Shown here piece by piece: positions 8,594 to 17,248 of a stretch of DNA of 64,000 nt (the first letter of the stretch is position 1; each line of letters begins with the position of its first letter). Source of the stretch: DATBGE01 sp036558125 (GTDB taxonomy: Bacteria; Gemmatimonadota; Gemmatimonadetes; Gemmatimonadales; GWC2-71-9); contig DATBGE010000026.1 of the NCBI GenBank assembly GCA_036558125.1, positions 33,940-97,939 on the forward strand, given 5' to 3'. The notes under the pieces are model-generated. The model was not told where the DNA came from. It made no database searches and was given only the letters and a program-made list of their open reading frames with translations. Made by a program: the position numbers and the translations under genes.

Positions 8594-11043
8594 GCCGCCG
8601 CGGGGTTACGATCGCGCTGAGTCTCTCGGTGCTCGTCATCCTGCTTTTCGTAGGACGCTGGGGAGCCGCACTCCTCGCCGATCGGTGGTGGGCCGAGCTG
8701 GTCTCGCCCGAGGCTTCCCGCTTCGTGATGGACTGGAATCTTCTCCGCTTTACTCTCGAAGCGGGCGGCGTTCTGGTTGCCTGTGCCTGGTTCATCGGCC
8801 ATCTCCTGGTTGTCTTCCGCGCTATCGGATCGGTTCAGGTTCCCCGACAGCTCGCCAATCTTGAGATTCGTGAAGCGCTCAACACCCGGGTCCTGGTATT
8901 CGGCGGTGTCGCGACCGGAGCCGTGCTGGGCTTCATCGTGGGGCGCGGCCTGGGCGATTGGACTCCGACCCTGGCCCTGGCCTGGACCGGCGTGCGCTAC
9001 GGAGAAACCGAGCCGCTGCTCGGTCACGATCTCGGGCTCTACCTGGCCCAGCTTCCACTCTGGCGATCGTTGCACGGGCACGCGCTGCTCCTCGTGCTCC
9101 TCGGCCTCGGCGGGGTGCTCACCCTCTATATCGTCATCGGGGCCGTGCGCTGGACCGATGGCCACCTCGCGCTGAACAGTCATGCGCGGGCCCACCTCGG
9201 CGTCCTGCTGGCCGCGTTGGCGCTGTGCCTGGTCTGGGGTTATCTGCTCGAACCGTACGAACTGATCTCGGGCATCGGCGGCGCCACTCAGCTTGGCCTC
9301 TTCAACTATCAGCGGATAACCACGCAGATCCTGGCCGGAGTGGCGCTCATGACTGCGGCACTCTCCCTGGTCTGGGCCTGGCGGGCCAATCACGTGCTGA
9401 TGGCGGCGGGCTGGGGTGTCCTCATCACCGTATCGCTGGTGGGGCACCATGTTTTCCCGGCCTTGCTGGCAGGCGCTCGCCCCTCGCCGGTCGATCAGAT
9501 GGATCGTCGCCGGCTCGAGGCGCTGGCCTACGGGCTCACCGGTTTACGGGATTCCACCAGCGATCGCCCTGAAGCCGCTCCTCGCATGCCGAATCCTCCG
9601 ACTCTCTGGTCGGCTTCGATCGTCACCCGACTTCCAGCGTCCGACTCGGGAGAAGTACTCGGTGCCGACCGCGCCGTGCTCCCCGTGCTGCGCCGCCCGC
9701 GGCCGGTCTGGCTCGTGGTCCGCGGGGGCGGCGAGCAAGGCTCGAGTGTCACGGCGATCGCCGACGATCAGACCAGCGTGGATGGCAGGCCGCTCTATTA
9801 TCCCGGCGGCGACAGCATTCCGTCGGCCCAGCCAGCCACTCGGCTTCGCCTCAGCCGAAGCGCCGTATGGCCTGGCGCGCCGACTGTCGTTCTCGATAGC
9901 GCTCCCGGAGGTGTTCGCGTCGGAGGTGCCTTTCGGCGGGTAGTGCTGGCCTGGGCCCTTCAATCCAGCAGCCTGCTGGGCAGAATCGAAAGTGATGCGC
10001 GAGCTCGCTGGTATCTGACGCCGGCAGCACGGCTCGATCGTCTCGCGCCCTTTGCCGCGTGGGGTGTTCCGGTTCCTCGCATCGTGAACGGCGCTCTGGT
10101 CTGGATTGCCGATGGCTACATCGGGTCGCAGACCTTCCCGATCGCGAGCCGGGTGCGGTGGAGAGGTCAGCGGATCGGCACCCTTCGCGCCGATTTTGTC
10201 GGTGTGATCGAGGCGGAATCCGGAGAGACCCGGATCTACCTGCGGCATACCGCCGATAAAGTCGCCGAAGCCTGGCTCGACATCGCCGGCGGTGTAGTCT
10301 TGCCGGCCAACTCGATTCCAACCGAGATCGGAAGAGTCGTCCCCTATCCGGCCGAACTTCTCCAGGTGCAGGGAAGGGTGATGGAGGGTCAGGACTGGGG
10401 AATCGGCAAGATGGTGGTGCGTCCCGATTCGTTGGGTGGTGGCAATCCGACTCCCGAGACGGTATGGGAGCCCGATACGTCGGGCCTTCAGTCGTTGGTC
10501 GTCTTTGAGAATGAAGGAGAACGGTCCGTCTCATCCCTCCTGCAAGCGAGGATGGTGGATGGGTGGGAAACGCTCAAGCTGGTTCGGTTCGACAGTTCCA
10601 GTACGCTGCCATCTCCTCAGATGCTGGAGAGCCGCTGGGGCCGCTTTCCGACCTACGAGCAGATTCGCGACTCGGTACTCGGCGCCGGCGGCCAGTTGCA
10701 GGCAGGGCCGGTGCACTACTGGCTTAGTCCGGCGGGACTCGGAGCCTATCAACCGCACGTGGCGTGGAATTCCGGTGAGACACCGGCGCTGGTCTGGGTC
10801 AGCATCGCCAGCCAGGGGCGGGGCGGGGCCGGCCACGACTTGTTCGAGGCCTGGCAAAACATGTTCGGCATCACCGCGCCGCTGGTCGCCGCCGCTGGAC
10901 ATGCCAATCGTCTCGAGGAGGCCCGGCGCCTCATGGCTGCGGCTGATTCCGCCCTGAAACGGGGCGATATGGCCGGCTTCGGCCGCGCGTTCGATGCGCT
11001 GCGCCGGGTGCTGAATGCCAAAGACGATCGTCAGCAGTTCTGA
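8590..11043 (+). CDS. UPF0182 family large membrane protein
   Basis: 817-aa member of the uncharacterised UPF0182 (COG1615) family. About seven hydrophobic segments fill the first third, followed by a large extracytoplasmic region. The family-type stretch L-D-R-L-A-P-F-A-A-W-G and the following V-N-G-A-L-V-W-I-A-D-G-Y are recognisable. The C-terminal helix D-S-A-L-K-R-G-D-M-A-G-F-G matches the usual family ending. ATG 8590 overlaps the mutase stop (ATGA); the longer open frame upstream is a shadow of the mutase. Molecular function is unknown. Confidence 0.8.
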   Translation: MSRRGVTIALSLSVLVILLFVGRWGAALLADRWWAELVSPEASRFVMDWNLLRFTLEAGGVLVACAWFIGHLLVVFRAIGSVQVPRQLANLEIREALNTRVLVFGGVATGAVLGFIVGRGLGDWTPTLALAWTGVRYGETEPLLGHDLGLYLAQLPLWRSLHGHALLLVLLGLGGVLTLYIVIGAVRWTDGHLALNSHARAHLGVLLAALALCLVWGYLLEPYELISGIGGATQLGLFNYQRITTQILAGVALMTAALSLVWAWRANHVLMAAGWGVLITVSLVGHHVFPALLAGARPSPVDQMDRRRLEALAYGLTGLRDSTSDRPEAAPRMPNPPTLWSASIVTRLPASDSGEVLGADRAVLPVLRRPRPVWLVVRGGGEQGSSVTAIADDQTSVDGRPLYYPGGDSIPSAQPATRLRLSRSAVWPGAPTVVLDSAPGGVRVGGAFRRVVLAWALQSSSLLGRIESDARARWYLTPAARLDRLAPFAAWGVPVPRIVNGALVWIADGYIGSQTFPIASRVRWRGQRIGTLRADFVGVIEAESGETRIYLRHTADKVAEAWLDIAGGVVLPANSIPTEIGRVVPYPAELLQVQGRVMEGQDWGIGKMVVRPDSLGGGNPTPETVWEPDTSGLQSLVVFENEGERSVSSLLQARMVDGWETLKLVRFDSSSTLPSPQMLESRWGRFPTYEQIRDSVLGAGGQLQAGPVHYWLSPAGLGAYQPHVAWNSGETPALVWVSIASQGRGGAGHDLFEAWQNMFGITAPLVAAAGHANRLEEARRLMAAADSALKRGDMAGFGRAFDALRRVLNAKDDRQQF

Positions 11044-11045
11044 GC

Positions 11046-11074
11046 TTGTTACCACCCTATCCGAAGGCTAGTTT
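11046..11074 (+). promoter_or_regulatory. Candidate promoter of sucCD operon
   Basis: In the 99-base gap before sucC, TTGTTA (11046-11051) and TAGTTT (11069-11074) are separated by 17 bases. This gives a leader of about 60 nt, and a GAGG Shine-Dalgarno lies 5-6 bases before the GTG start at 11143. The boxes are only moderate matches to the housekeeping consensus. No terminator for the upstream gene was seen. Confidence 0.35.
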
Positions 11075-11142
11075 CCCGCCCGCGCCGGCCCTTCCACGTC
11101 GCCGGACCAGGCTTCAGCTCGCTTCTTTTTGACGAGGTCTCC

Positions 11143-12282
11143 GTGAACCTCCACGAGTACCAGGGCCGGGCCATCTTCCGCGCCGGTGGAATCCCGATGC
11201 CCGACGGCGATGTCGCCACGACGCCCGCCGAGGCGGAGGCGATCGCCCGACGGCTGAATGGGCAGGTCGTAGTCAAAGCGCAGGTCCACGTCGGCGGCCG
11301 GGGCAAGGCGGGCGGAGTAAAGTTGGCCTCGACGCCGAAAGAGACCGCGGAGGTCGCGAAGAAGATCCTTGGAATGCAGATCAAGGGGCTCACCGTGCAG
11401 AAGGTGCTGGTAGTCCCGGCCGCGGACATTGCGACCGAGGCCTATGCAGGGCTGATCCTCGACCGTGCGACTCAGCGCCCGGTCTTCATGGTGAGTGCAG
11501 CGGGCGGCATCGACATCGAAGAGGTGGCCGCGACCACACCCGAGAAGATCACCCGGCTGGCGGTGGATCCCCGCTATGGCCTTCTCCCGCATCAGGCCCT
11601 GACTCTCGCCTTCACCCTTTTCAGCGACATCGCCCAGGTTCGCGCCACCGCGAAGATCCTCGAACAGCTCTACCGGATTTTCATCTCCAACGGGTGCACT
11701 CTGACGGAGATCAACCCGCTGGTCAGCACTCCGGACGGCAAAGTGCTCGCTCTCGACGCCAAGGTCATCATCGACGATAACGAGCTCGACCGCCGGCCCG
11801 ACCTGGCGCAACTGCGGGACGAAAGCGCCGAAGAGCCGAGCGAAGTCGCGGCCCGAAAGGCCAACCTGACCTTCATCAAGCTGAGCGGTAACGTGGGTTG
11901 CGTGGTGAACGGGGCGGGTCTCGCAATGGCCACGATGGACCTGGTGAAGTACTACGGCGGCCAACCAGCCAACTTCCTCGATATCGGCGGCAGCTCGAAC
12001 CCGGAGAAGGTGGTCAACGCGCTCAAGATCATCACCGGCGATCCCGAGGTGAAGGCGATCCTGTTCAACATCTTCGGCGGCATTACTCGCACCGACGACG
12101 TCGCGAACGGGATCCTCACCGCGATGGAGCAGTTCAAAGTGAATGTGCCGCTGGTCATCCGGCTCACCGGGACCAACGAAGAAGAGGCGGTCAGAATCCT
12201 GAAGGCCGCCGGAATGCAGGCGCTTAATGATATGGATGAGGCCGTTCAGAAAGTGGTTGAAGTGGCGAAGGGGGCCGCATGA
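11143..12282 (+). CDS. sucC: Succinate-CoA ligase (ADP-forming) beta subunit
   Basis: Beta subunit of succinyl-CoA synthetase of the TCA cycle; it holds the ATP-grasp nucleotide site and the succinate site. The N-terminus M-N-L-H-E-Y-Q-G-R-A-I-F is the family signature. V-H-V-G-G-R-G-K-A-G-G-V-K and F-N-I-F-G-G-I-T-R-T-D are the ATP-grasp and C-terminal ligase motifs. At 379 aa it has the usual length. The start is GTG with a GAGG Shine-Dalgarno. It overlaps sucD by 4 bp (ATGA), which ensures 1:1 synthesis. Confidence 0.97.
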   Translation: MNLHEYQGRAIFRAGGIPMPDGDVATTPAEAEAIARRLNGQVVVKAQVHVGGRGKAGGVKLASTPKETAEVAKKILGMQIKGLTVQKVLVVPAADIATEAYAGLILDRATQRPVFMVSAAGGIDIEEVAATTPEKITRLAVDPRYGLLPHQALTLAFTLFSDIAQVRATAKILEQLYRIFISNGCTLTEINPLVSTPDGKVLALDAKVIIDDNELDRRPDLAQLRDESAEEPSEVAARKANLTFIKLSGNVGCVVNGAGLAMATMDLVKYYGGQPANFLDIGGSSNPEKVVNALKIITGDPEVKAILFNIFGGITRTDDVANGILTAMEQFKVNVPLVIRLTGTNEEEAVRILKAAGMQALNDMDEAVQKVVEVAKGAA

Positions 12283-13148
12283 GCATCTTCGCCGACAAGA
12301 ACACCCGCCTCATCGTTCAGGGCATCACCGGCCGTGACGGCTCGTTCCACGCCAGGCAAATGCTGGAGTACGGCACCCGGCTCGTCGCCGGGGTCACTCC
12401 GGGGAAGGGGGGCCAGACCTTCACGCCCGGGGTGCCGATCTTCAATACTGTCGCCGAAGCAGTTCGGGCCACCGAAGCGAATGCCTCGGTGATCTATGTC
12501 CCGCCCATGGGTGCAGCCGGCGCCATCTTCGAAGCCGCCGACGCCGGCATCTCTCTCATTGTGTGCATCACTGAGGGCATGCCGGTCCTGGACCTTACCA
12601 AGGTCTTGCCCTACGTGCGTGAGCGCGGTGCGCGTCTGATCGGTCCCAACTGTCCCGGCCTGATTACTCCCGGGGCGTGCAAGATCGGAATCATCCCCGG
12701 CAATATCTGCATCCCCGGCCGGGTGGGATTGGTCTCCCGAAGCGGTACGCTTACCTACGAGGTAGTGCACCAGCTCACCCGGAACGGGATGGGCCAGAGC
12801 AGTTGCGTCGGGATTGGTGGAGATCCGCTCATTGGTACCAATTTCATCGATTGCCTGCGGGGTTTTCAGGACGACGCCGAAACCGACGCCATCGTCATGC
12901 TCGGTGAGATCGGCGGGACCGACGAGCAGAATGCCGCCGCGTTTGTGAAGGAGTATGTCACCAAGCCGGTGGTCGGATTCATCGCGGGACAGACGGCGCC
13001 GAAGGGACGTCGCATGGGTCACGCCGGGGCGATCATCTCCGGCTCATCGGGCACGGCGGAAGAGAAGATGGCGGCATTCGAGGCGGCTGGAATCGGGGTC
13101 ATGCGCCGGCCCGCGGACGTGATCGCGCTCCTCCGAGAAAAGATGTGA
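12279..13148 (+). CDS. sucD: Succinate-CoA ligase alpha subunit
   Basis: CoA-binding catalytic subunit of succinyl-CoA synthetase, 289 aa. The N-terminal Rossmann-like CoA domain shows Q-G-I-T-G-R-D-G-S-F-H and P-G-K-G-G-Q-T-F. The phosphorylated histidine is His248 in R-R-M-G-H-A-G-A-I-I-S-G, followed by the conserved S-S-G-T-A. It overlaps sucC by 4 bp and the next gene by 4 bp, so the EIIA/CBS protein is co-translated. Confidence 0.97.
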   Translation: MSIFADKNTRLIVQGITGRDGSFHARQMLEYGTRLVAGVTPGKGGQTFTPGVPIFNTVAEAVRATEANASVIYVPPMGAAGAIFEAADAGISLIVCITEGMPVLDLTKVLPYVRERGARLIGPNCPGLITPGACKIGIIPGNICIPGRVGLVSRSGTLTYEVVHQLTRNGMGQSSCVGIGGDPLIGTNFIDCLRGFQDDAETDAIVMLGEIGGTDEQNAAAFVKEYVTKPVVGFIAGQTAPKGRRMGHAGAIISGSSGTAEEKMAAFEAAGIGVMRRPADVIALLREKM

Positions 13149-14062
13149 CCGCGGCCGGGCTGCTGAGTCCCCGCCGGGTCCTGGTTCCGCTGGAGGCGCG
13201 GACCCTCGCCGAGGCGGTCATGAACCTGGTCGCTGCGTGCGCCGCCGACGGGATGGTGACTGACACGGCCCGGTTGGAAAGCGTGATTGCGGAAGCCTCG
13301 CCGGAGGACACGCTCACGGTGGGTGCCGATTTCTTCCTCCCGCACTTCAGGACCGACGCAGTCTCGAGTGTGGTCGTGGCGCTGGGGATCGCGCCGAAGC
13401 CGATTCCCCGTTCGCTGAAGACGAGACGCAAGGCCCGTGGAGTGCTGCTGGTGGTTGCCCCGGTGAAAGAGGCCGCCGCGTACCTGCAAACCGTCGCGGC
13501 GTTTGCCAGGGTGCTGGCCGATGCCGATTCGAGAAAGGCCATTTTTGGCGCAACCAGCCCCGATGAGGTGCTGGCAGTTCCCGCGCTCCGTGATCTGACC
13601 ATCGAAGGCCCGCTTCGCGTGGGAGACATCATGGCGCCGGTGATCAGCATCGCGCCGGAGACCTCTCTGGGCGATGCCGCGGCGCTGATGGTGCGCCGGA
13701 GTCTCGAGGCGCTGCCGGTCGTTGGACAACGCAACGAGGTACTGGGCGTTGTGTCCCAGGCGGAGCTGCTCGACTACCTCGTGCCTTCCTACGTTCAGCA
13801 GTTGACCACGGGGAAAGTGATGGCGGTACGGAAAGTCTCAGGTCGGATGACGGCCGATCCGCGGGACTTGCCGGTCCGCGAGGCGATGCGCCGCAATGTG
13901 ATCTGTGTAGACGAGCATCAGACGGTCGCCGAGGCCGCTGCCCTGATGGCCCACAAGGATCTGGACCGGATCCCCGTCGTCAAGGAAGGGGCGCTGGTCG
14001 GCATCTTGGCTCGCAGCGATCTGGTGCGGAAGGTGATCGGCAGTGTCAAACGAGAGTCATAG
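13145..14062 (+). CDS. PTS EIIA-like domain protein with two CBS domains
   Basis: 305-aa cytoplasmic protein. Residues 1-150 resemble the PTS EIIA type 2 fold, with the phospho-acceptor position His67 in F-F-L-P-H-F-R-T-D. Residues 155-300 hold two CBS domains, each with the pattern G-D-I-M-A-P-V-I / R-E-A-M-R-R-N-V-I, which usually bind adenine nucleotides. No PTS transporter or HPr gene is nearby, so a regulatory sensor is more likely than sugar uptake. It starts at GTG overlapping the sucD stop. A link to TCA flux or energy state is suggested by position only. Confidence 0.75.
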   Translation: MTAAGLLSPRRVLVPLEARTLAEAVMNLVAACAADGMVTDTARLESVIAEASPEDTLTVGADFFLPHFRTDAVSSVVVALGIAPKPIPRSLKTRRKARGVLLVVAPVKEAAAYLQTVAAFARVLADADSRKAIFGATSPDEVLAVPALRDLTIEGPLRVGDIMAPVISIAPETSLGDAAALMVRRSLEALPVVGQRNEVLGVVSQAELLDYLVPSYVQQLTTGKVMAVRKVSGRMTADPRDLPVREAMRRNVICVDEHQTVAEAAALMAHKDLDRIPVVKEGALVGILARSDLVRKVIGSVKRES

Positions 14063-14092
14063 CAATCCGGTAACTACACCAACGGAGGCAGA

Positions 14093-14524
14093 GTGGCAGG
14101 CAACATCACCTTGGGCATCGTGAAACCCGACGCGGTTGAGACCGGAAGGACCGGGCTCATCATCGCTCACCTTCAAAAGGAAGGCTTTGTCGTCCGCGCC
14201 GCTCGGCTGGTTCGACTGACCACCGCCCAGGCGGGAGCCTTCTACGAGGTGCATAAAGGCCGGCCCTTCTACAACGATCTGGTCGCCTTCATGACCAGCG
14301 GCCCCTGTCTTCCGATGGCTCTCGAACGGGCGGATGCCGTCGCCCATTTCCGGAAGGTCATTGGCGCGACGGACCCCGCCGAAGCGGCAGCCGGGACGAT
14401 CCGAAAGTTGTACGCCGAGTCCAAGGGGCGGAACGCGGTGCACGGGTCGGATAGCGACGAAAATGCGGCACGGGAGGTCGGTTTCTTCTTCCCCGAAGGG
14501 GAGCTGGCAGGGCTCTGGAAATAG
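14093..14524 (+). CDS. ndk: Nucleoside diphosphate kinase
   Basis: Transfers the gamma phosphate from ATP to NDPs through a phosphohistidine. The catalytic His117 is in N-A-V-H-G-S-D-S-D-E-N-A, and the N-terminus contains L-G-I-V-K-P-D-A-V. At 143 aa it is standard. The GTG start has a strong GGAGG five bases upstream and lies 30 bases after the EIIA/CBS gene. It is followed by an independent promoter for the lipid operon. Confidence 0.97.
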   Translation: MAGNITLGIVKPDAVETGRTGLIIAHLQKEGFVVRAARLVRLTTAQAGAFYEVHKGRPFYNDLVAFMTSGPCLPMALERADAVAHFRKVIGATDPAEAAAGTIRKLYAESKGRNAVHGSDSDENAAREVGFFFPEGELAGLWK

Positions 14525-14545
14525 GTTAAACCAGAGGGGGCCAAC

Positions 14546-14574
14546 TTGACCCAAGTCGTTGTCCTGACTAACAT
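14546..14574 (+). promoter_or_regulatory. Promoter of yceD-rpmF-plsX-fab operon (leaderless type)
   Basis: TTGACC (14546-14551) and TAACAT (14569-14574) have the ideal 17-base spacer. The -10 box ends only 8 bases before the yceD ATG at 14583, so transcription should start within 1-3 bases of the start codon. No Shine-Dalgarno precedes the ATG, in keeping with a leaderless mRNA. It would drive the whole fatty acid cluster down to the terminator at 20455. Confidence 0.65.
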
Positions 14575-14582
14575 TCGCGGCT

Positions 14583-15053
14583 ATGTTGGTGATCGACCTG
14601 AGGGACCTTCATAAGGGGCCGGTGGAGACTGTGGGGCGGCTTGAGCCGGCCGACACGGCCTTTGAAGGACTAGATCTCGAGTTGGATGGGCCGGTCGAAG
14701 TGCGGGGCCGTCTCCAGGAGACTGGGCAGGCCGAGTTTTTCTGGCACGCCACGCTGACCGGCCGCTTTCGCGGGGCCTGCCGGCGTTGTCTCACGGAGTT
14801 CACCTATCCGTTCGCCACAGACGTGGACGCGCTCTTCAGCGCCAACCCGGACGCGGCGGACGACCCCAGCGTTTATCCCTTGGACCAGCCCGTGTCCCGG
14901 GTGGATGTTCGCCACGCGGTGCGCGAGGAGTTGGCTCTCTCGTCCACCGCGTTCCCGCTGTGCCGGGAGGACTGTGCTGGGCTCTGCAGCCGGTGCGGAG
15001 CTGACCTGAACGCCGGACCGTGCTCGTGCGCGGACTCGGCCGAAACGAACTGA
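14583..15053 (+). CDS. yceD: YceD/DUF177 family protein
   Basis: 156-aa DUF177 protein, a family almost always found just upstream of rpmF and, in plants and bacteria, linked to 23S rRNA or 50S maturation. The core contains F-R-G-A-C-R-R-C-L-T-E-F, typical of the family. The C-terminus carries a Cys-rich motif C-R-E-D-C-A-G-L-C-S-R-C-G, which probably binds zinc, and ends with further cysteines in P-C-S-C. The start ATG has no leader of its own (see promoter 14546). Seven bases separate it from rpmF. Confidence 0.88.
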   Translation: MLVIDLRDLHKGPVETVGRLEPADTAFEGLDLELDGPVEVRGRLQETGQAEFFWHATLTGRFRGACRRCLTEFTYPFATDVDALFSANPDAADDPSVYPLDQPVSRVDVRHAVREELALSSTAFPLCREDCAGLCSRCGADLNAGPCSCADSAETN

Positions 15054-15060
15054 GGATCGG

Positions 15061-15243
15061 ATGGCTGTTCCTAAGCGAAAACTCTCCAAGTCACGCAAAC
15101 GGCTTCGCCGTGGCCACGACAAGGCCGCAGTCCGCGCCCACCAGGCCTGCCCCCGCTGCGGCTCGCCTAAAATCCCGCACCGCGTCTGCGGCACCTGCGG
15201 GTATTACCGCGGCAAGAAGATGGTCGAGGTCGAGGACGCCTGA
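15061..15243 (+). CDS. rpmF: 50S ribosomal protein L32
   Basis: 60-aa ribosomal protein L32. The basic N-terminus M-A-V-P-K-R-K-L-S-K-S-R-K-R is diagnostic. Two CxxC pairs, C-P-R-C and C-G-T-C, form the zinc-binding (C+) version. It sits in the classic yceD-rpmF-plsX order, linking ribosome and membrane lipid synthesis, and a GAGGATCGG stretch upstream provides the ribosome site. Confidence 0.98.
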   Translation: MAVPKRKLSKSRKRLRRGHDKAAVRAHQACPRCGSPKIPHRVCGTCGYYRGKKMVEVEDA

Positions 15244-15245
15244 GG

Positions 15246-16259
15246 GTGATTCGCATCGCTCTCGACGCCATGGGGGGTGATCACGCCCCGCAGGCCGAGA
15301 TCGAAGGGGCGATCCTGGCCCTGACGACGTTGCCGGCCGCCTTCCGGATCGTCCTGGTTGGCAAGGCGGACGTCATTGAGGCCGAACTCGCCCGGCATCC
15401 CGAGATAGACCGCAATCGTCTCGGCGTCTGTCACGCCCCCGACGTTATTGCGATGGACGAGAAACCGCTCTCGGCCGTCCGCAAGAAGCCCCAGTCCAGT
15501 ATCTCGATCGGCCTCGGCCTGATAAAGGCCGGTGAGGCCGATGCCTTCGTCTCCGCCGGCAACACCGGCGCGGTTCTCGCCGCGTCCACCATCCTGCTCG
15601 GCCTTCACGACGGAGTCGAGCGGGCAACCGTCGGCACCCTGTTTCCGACCGCCGACGTTCCGGTGCTGGTCGTCGATGGCGGCGCCAACGTGGATTGCTC
15701 CCCTCGCGAGCTGCTGGGCTTTGCCTATCTGGGGACCGTGTACACTCGAGACGTGTTGGGCCGCGAGTCTCCCAAGGTTGGATTGCTCAATATCGGCGAA
15801 GAAGAGGAGAAGGGAAACGCGACCGCGAAGGAGGCGCACCAGCTCCTCAAGGTGGCGCCCAATCTGAACTACATCGGCAACGTCGAAGGCCGCGACATCA
15901 TCGCCGGCCACAGCAAGCTGGGCCAGCTCGACGTGGTCGTCTGCGATGGATTCGTCGGGAACATCGTGCTCAAGTTCTACGAATCGGTCGCCCGACTCAT
16001 CCTCAAGCTCGTCCGGCTGAAAGCGCCTGATGTCCTTCAGCGGAGTGACATCCGGGAAGTATTCCGCGTGCTGGACTATTCCGAGTATGGCGGGGCTCCG
16101 CTGCTCGGAGTCAAAGGGGTTTCCATCATCTGCCATGGCAGTTCGAGTCCCAACGCGTTCAAGAACGCTTTGCGGGTCGCCATTACCGCCGTGGAGCACG
16201 ACCTGAGTGGCCGGATCGGTGCCGAGTTCGAGCGGCGCGAAGCGGCAAACCCCGCATGA
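15246..16259 (+). CDS. plsX: Phosphate acyltransferase PlsX
   Basis: Makes acyl-phosphate from acyl-ACP, the first step of the PlsX/PlsY route to lysophosphatidic acid; its partner plsY is also in this window (60650-61288). The N-terminus I-R-I-A-L-D-A-M-G-G-D-H-A-P is the family hallmark, with S-A-G-N-T-G-A further in and D-G-F-V-G-N near the end. 337 aa. GTG start two bases after the rpmF stop; the stop overlaps fabH by 4 bp. Confidence 0.97.
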   Translation: MIRIALDAMGGDHAPQAEIEGAILALTTLPAAFRIVLVGKADVIEAELARHPEIDRNRLGVCHAPDVIAMDEKPLSAVRKKPQSSISIGLGLIKAGEADAFVSAGNTGAVLAASTILLGLHDGVERATVGTLFPTADVPVLVVDGGANVDCSPRELLGFAYLGTVYTRDVLGRESPKVGLLNIGEEEEKGNATAKEAHQLLKVAPNLNYIGNVEGRDIIAGHSKLGQLDVVVCDGFVGNIVLKFYESVARLILKLVRLKAPDVLQRSDIREVFRVLDYSEYGGAPLLGVKGVSIICHGSSSPNAFKNALRVAITAVEHDLSGRIGAEFERREAANPA

Positions 16260-17248
16260 TACAGCGTCCTTTCGTCTACATCGCCGGCCTCGGCGTCGCT
16301 ATCCCGGAACGGGTCGTCACCAACGCCGACTTCGAGAAGACGCTCGATACTTCCGATCAATGGATCGTGGAGCGCACCGGAATCCGCGAGCGCCGCTTCG
16401 CGCGCCCGGACGAGACCGTCTCGACCATGGGGAAGGACGCCGCGGTAAAGGCGCTGTGCAAAGCCGGCATCACGGCGGCCGAACTCGATAACATCATTGT
16501 CGCGACCGCGACGCCGGATAGTCCGCTGCCCTCTACGGCGTGCCAGATTCAGGCGCTGCTGGGCGCCGAGCGTGCGGCCACGTTCGACATCGCCGCCGCC
16601 TGCTCCGGCTTCGTGTACGGATTGACGATCGCCGAGGGTCTGATCGCCTCAGGGCAGGGCGAGAAGATCCTGGTAGTTGGTGGCGAGAAGCTTACCAGCA
16701 TCACCGATCCCCTCGACCGCTCGACCGCGATTCTCTTCGGGGATGGAGCCGGTGCCGCCGTGGTGCAGAAGACTTCTGGCGGAAATCGCGGGATTCTTTC
16801 GACCTTCATCCGCTCCGATGGCCGGCTCAAGCTGCTCCTCCATATCCCTGGCGGAGGCACGGCTGACCCGATCAGCGAGAAGGTAGTGCGGGAACGGTCG
16901 CACTACATGAAGATGGCGGGGCGCGAAGTCTTCAAGCACGCGGTAACCGAGATGGCCGAAGCCTGCGACGTGGCACTTACGCGCGCGGGCATCACCGGCG
17001 AGCAGCTCGACCTGCTGGTCCCCCACCAGGCCAACATCCGGATCATCGAATCGACGGCGAAGCACGCGGGACTGCCGATGAGCAAAGTGATGGTCAACGT
17101 GGACCGCTACGGGAACACTTCCTCGGCGTCGATCCCGCTTGCGCTGGCGCAGGCCGAGCAGGAGGGACGGTTGAAGCCGGGAATGCTGGTGATGCTGGTC
17201 GCGTTCGGCGCCGGCTTCACCTGGGGGAGCGCGGTCATCCGGTGGTGA
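16256..17248 (+). CDS. fabH: 3-oxoacyl-ACP synthase III
   Basis: Condenses acyl-CoA with malonyl-ACP to start fatty acid synthesis. The catalytic triad is visible: Cys116 in I-A-A-A-C-S-G-F, His in V-P-H-Q-A-N-I-R-I, and Asn in D-R-Y-G-N-T-S-S-A-S. At 330 aa it is typical. It is coupled to plsX (ATGA) and overlaps fabD by 7 bp. Confidence 0.97.
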   Translation: MIQRPFVYIAGLGVAIPERVVTNADFEKTLDTSDQWIVERTGIRERRFARPDETVSTMGKDAAVKALCKAGITAAELDNIIVATATPDSPLPSTACQIQALLGAERAATFDIAAACSGFVYGLTIAEGLIASGQGEKILVVGGEKLTSITDPLDRSTAILFGDGAGAAVVQKTSGGNRGILSTFIRSDGRLKLLLHIPGGGTADPISEKVVRERSHYMKMAGREVFKHAVTEMAEACDVALTRAGITGEQLDLLVPHQANIRIIESTAKHAGLPMSKVMVNVDRYGNTSSASIPLALAQAEQEGRLKPGMLVMLVAFGAGFTWGSAVIRW

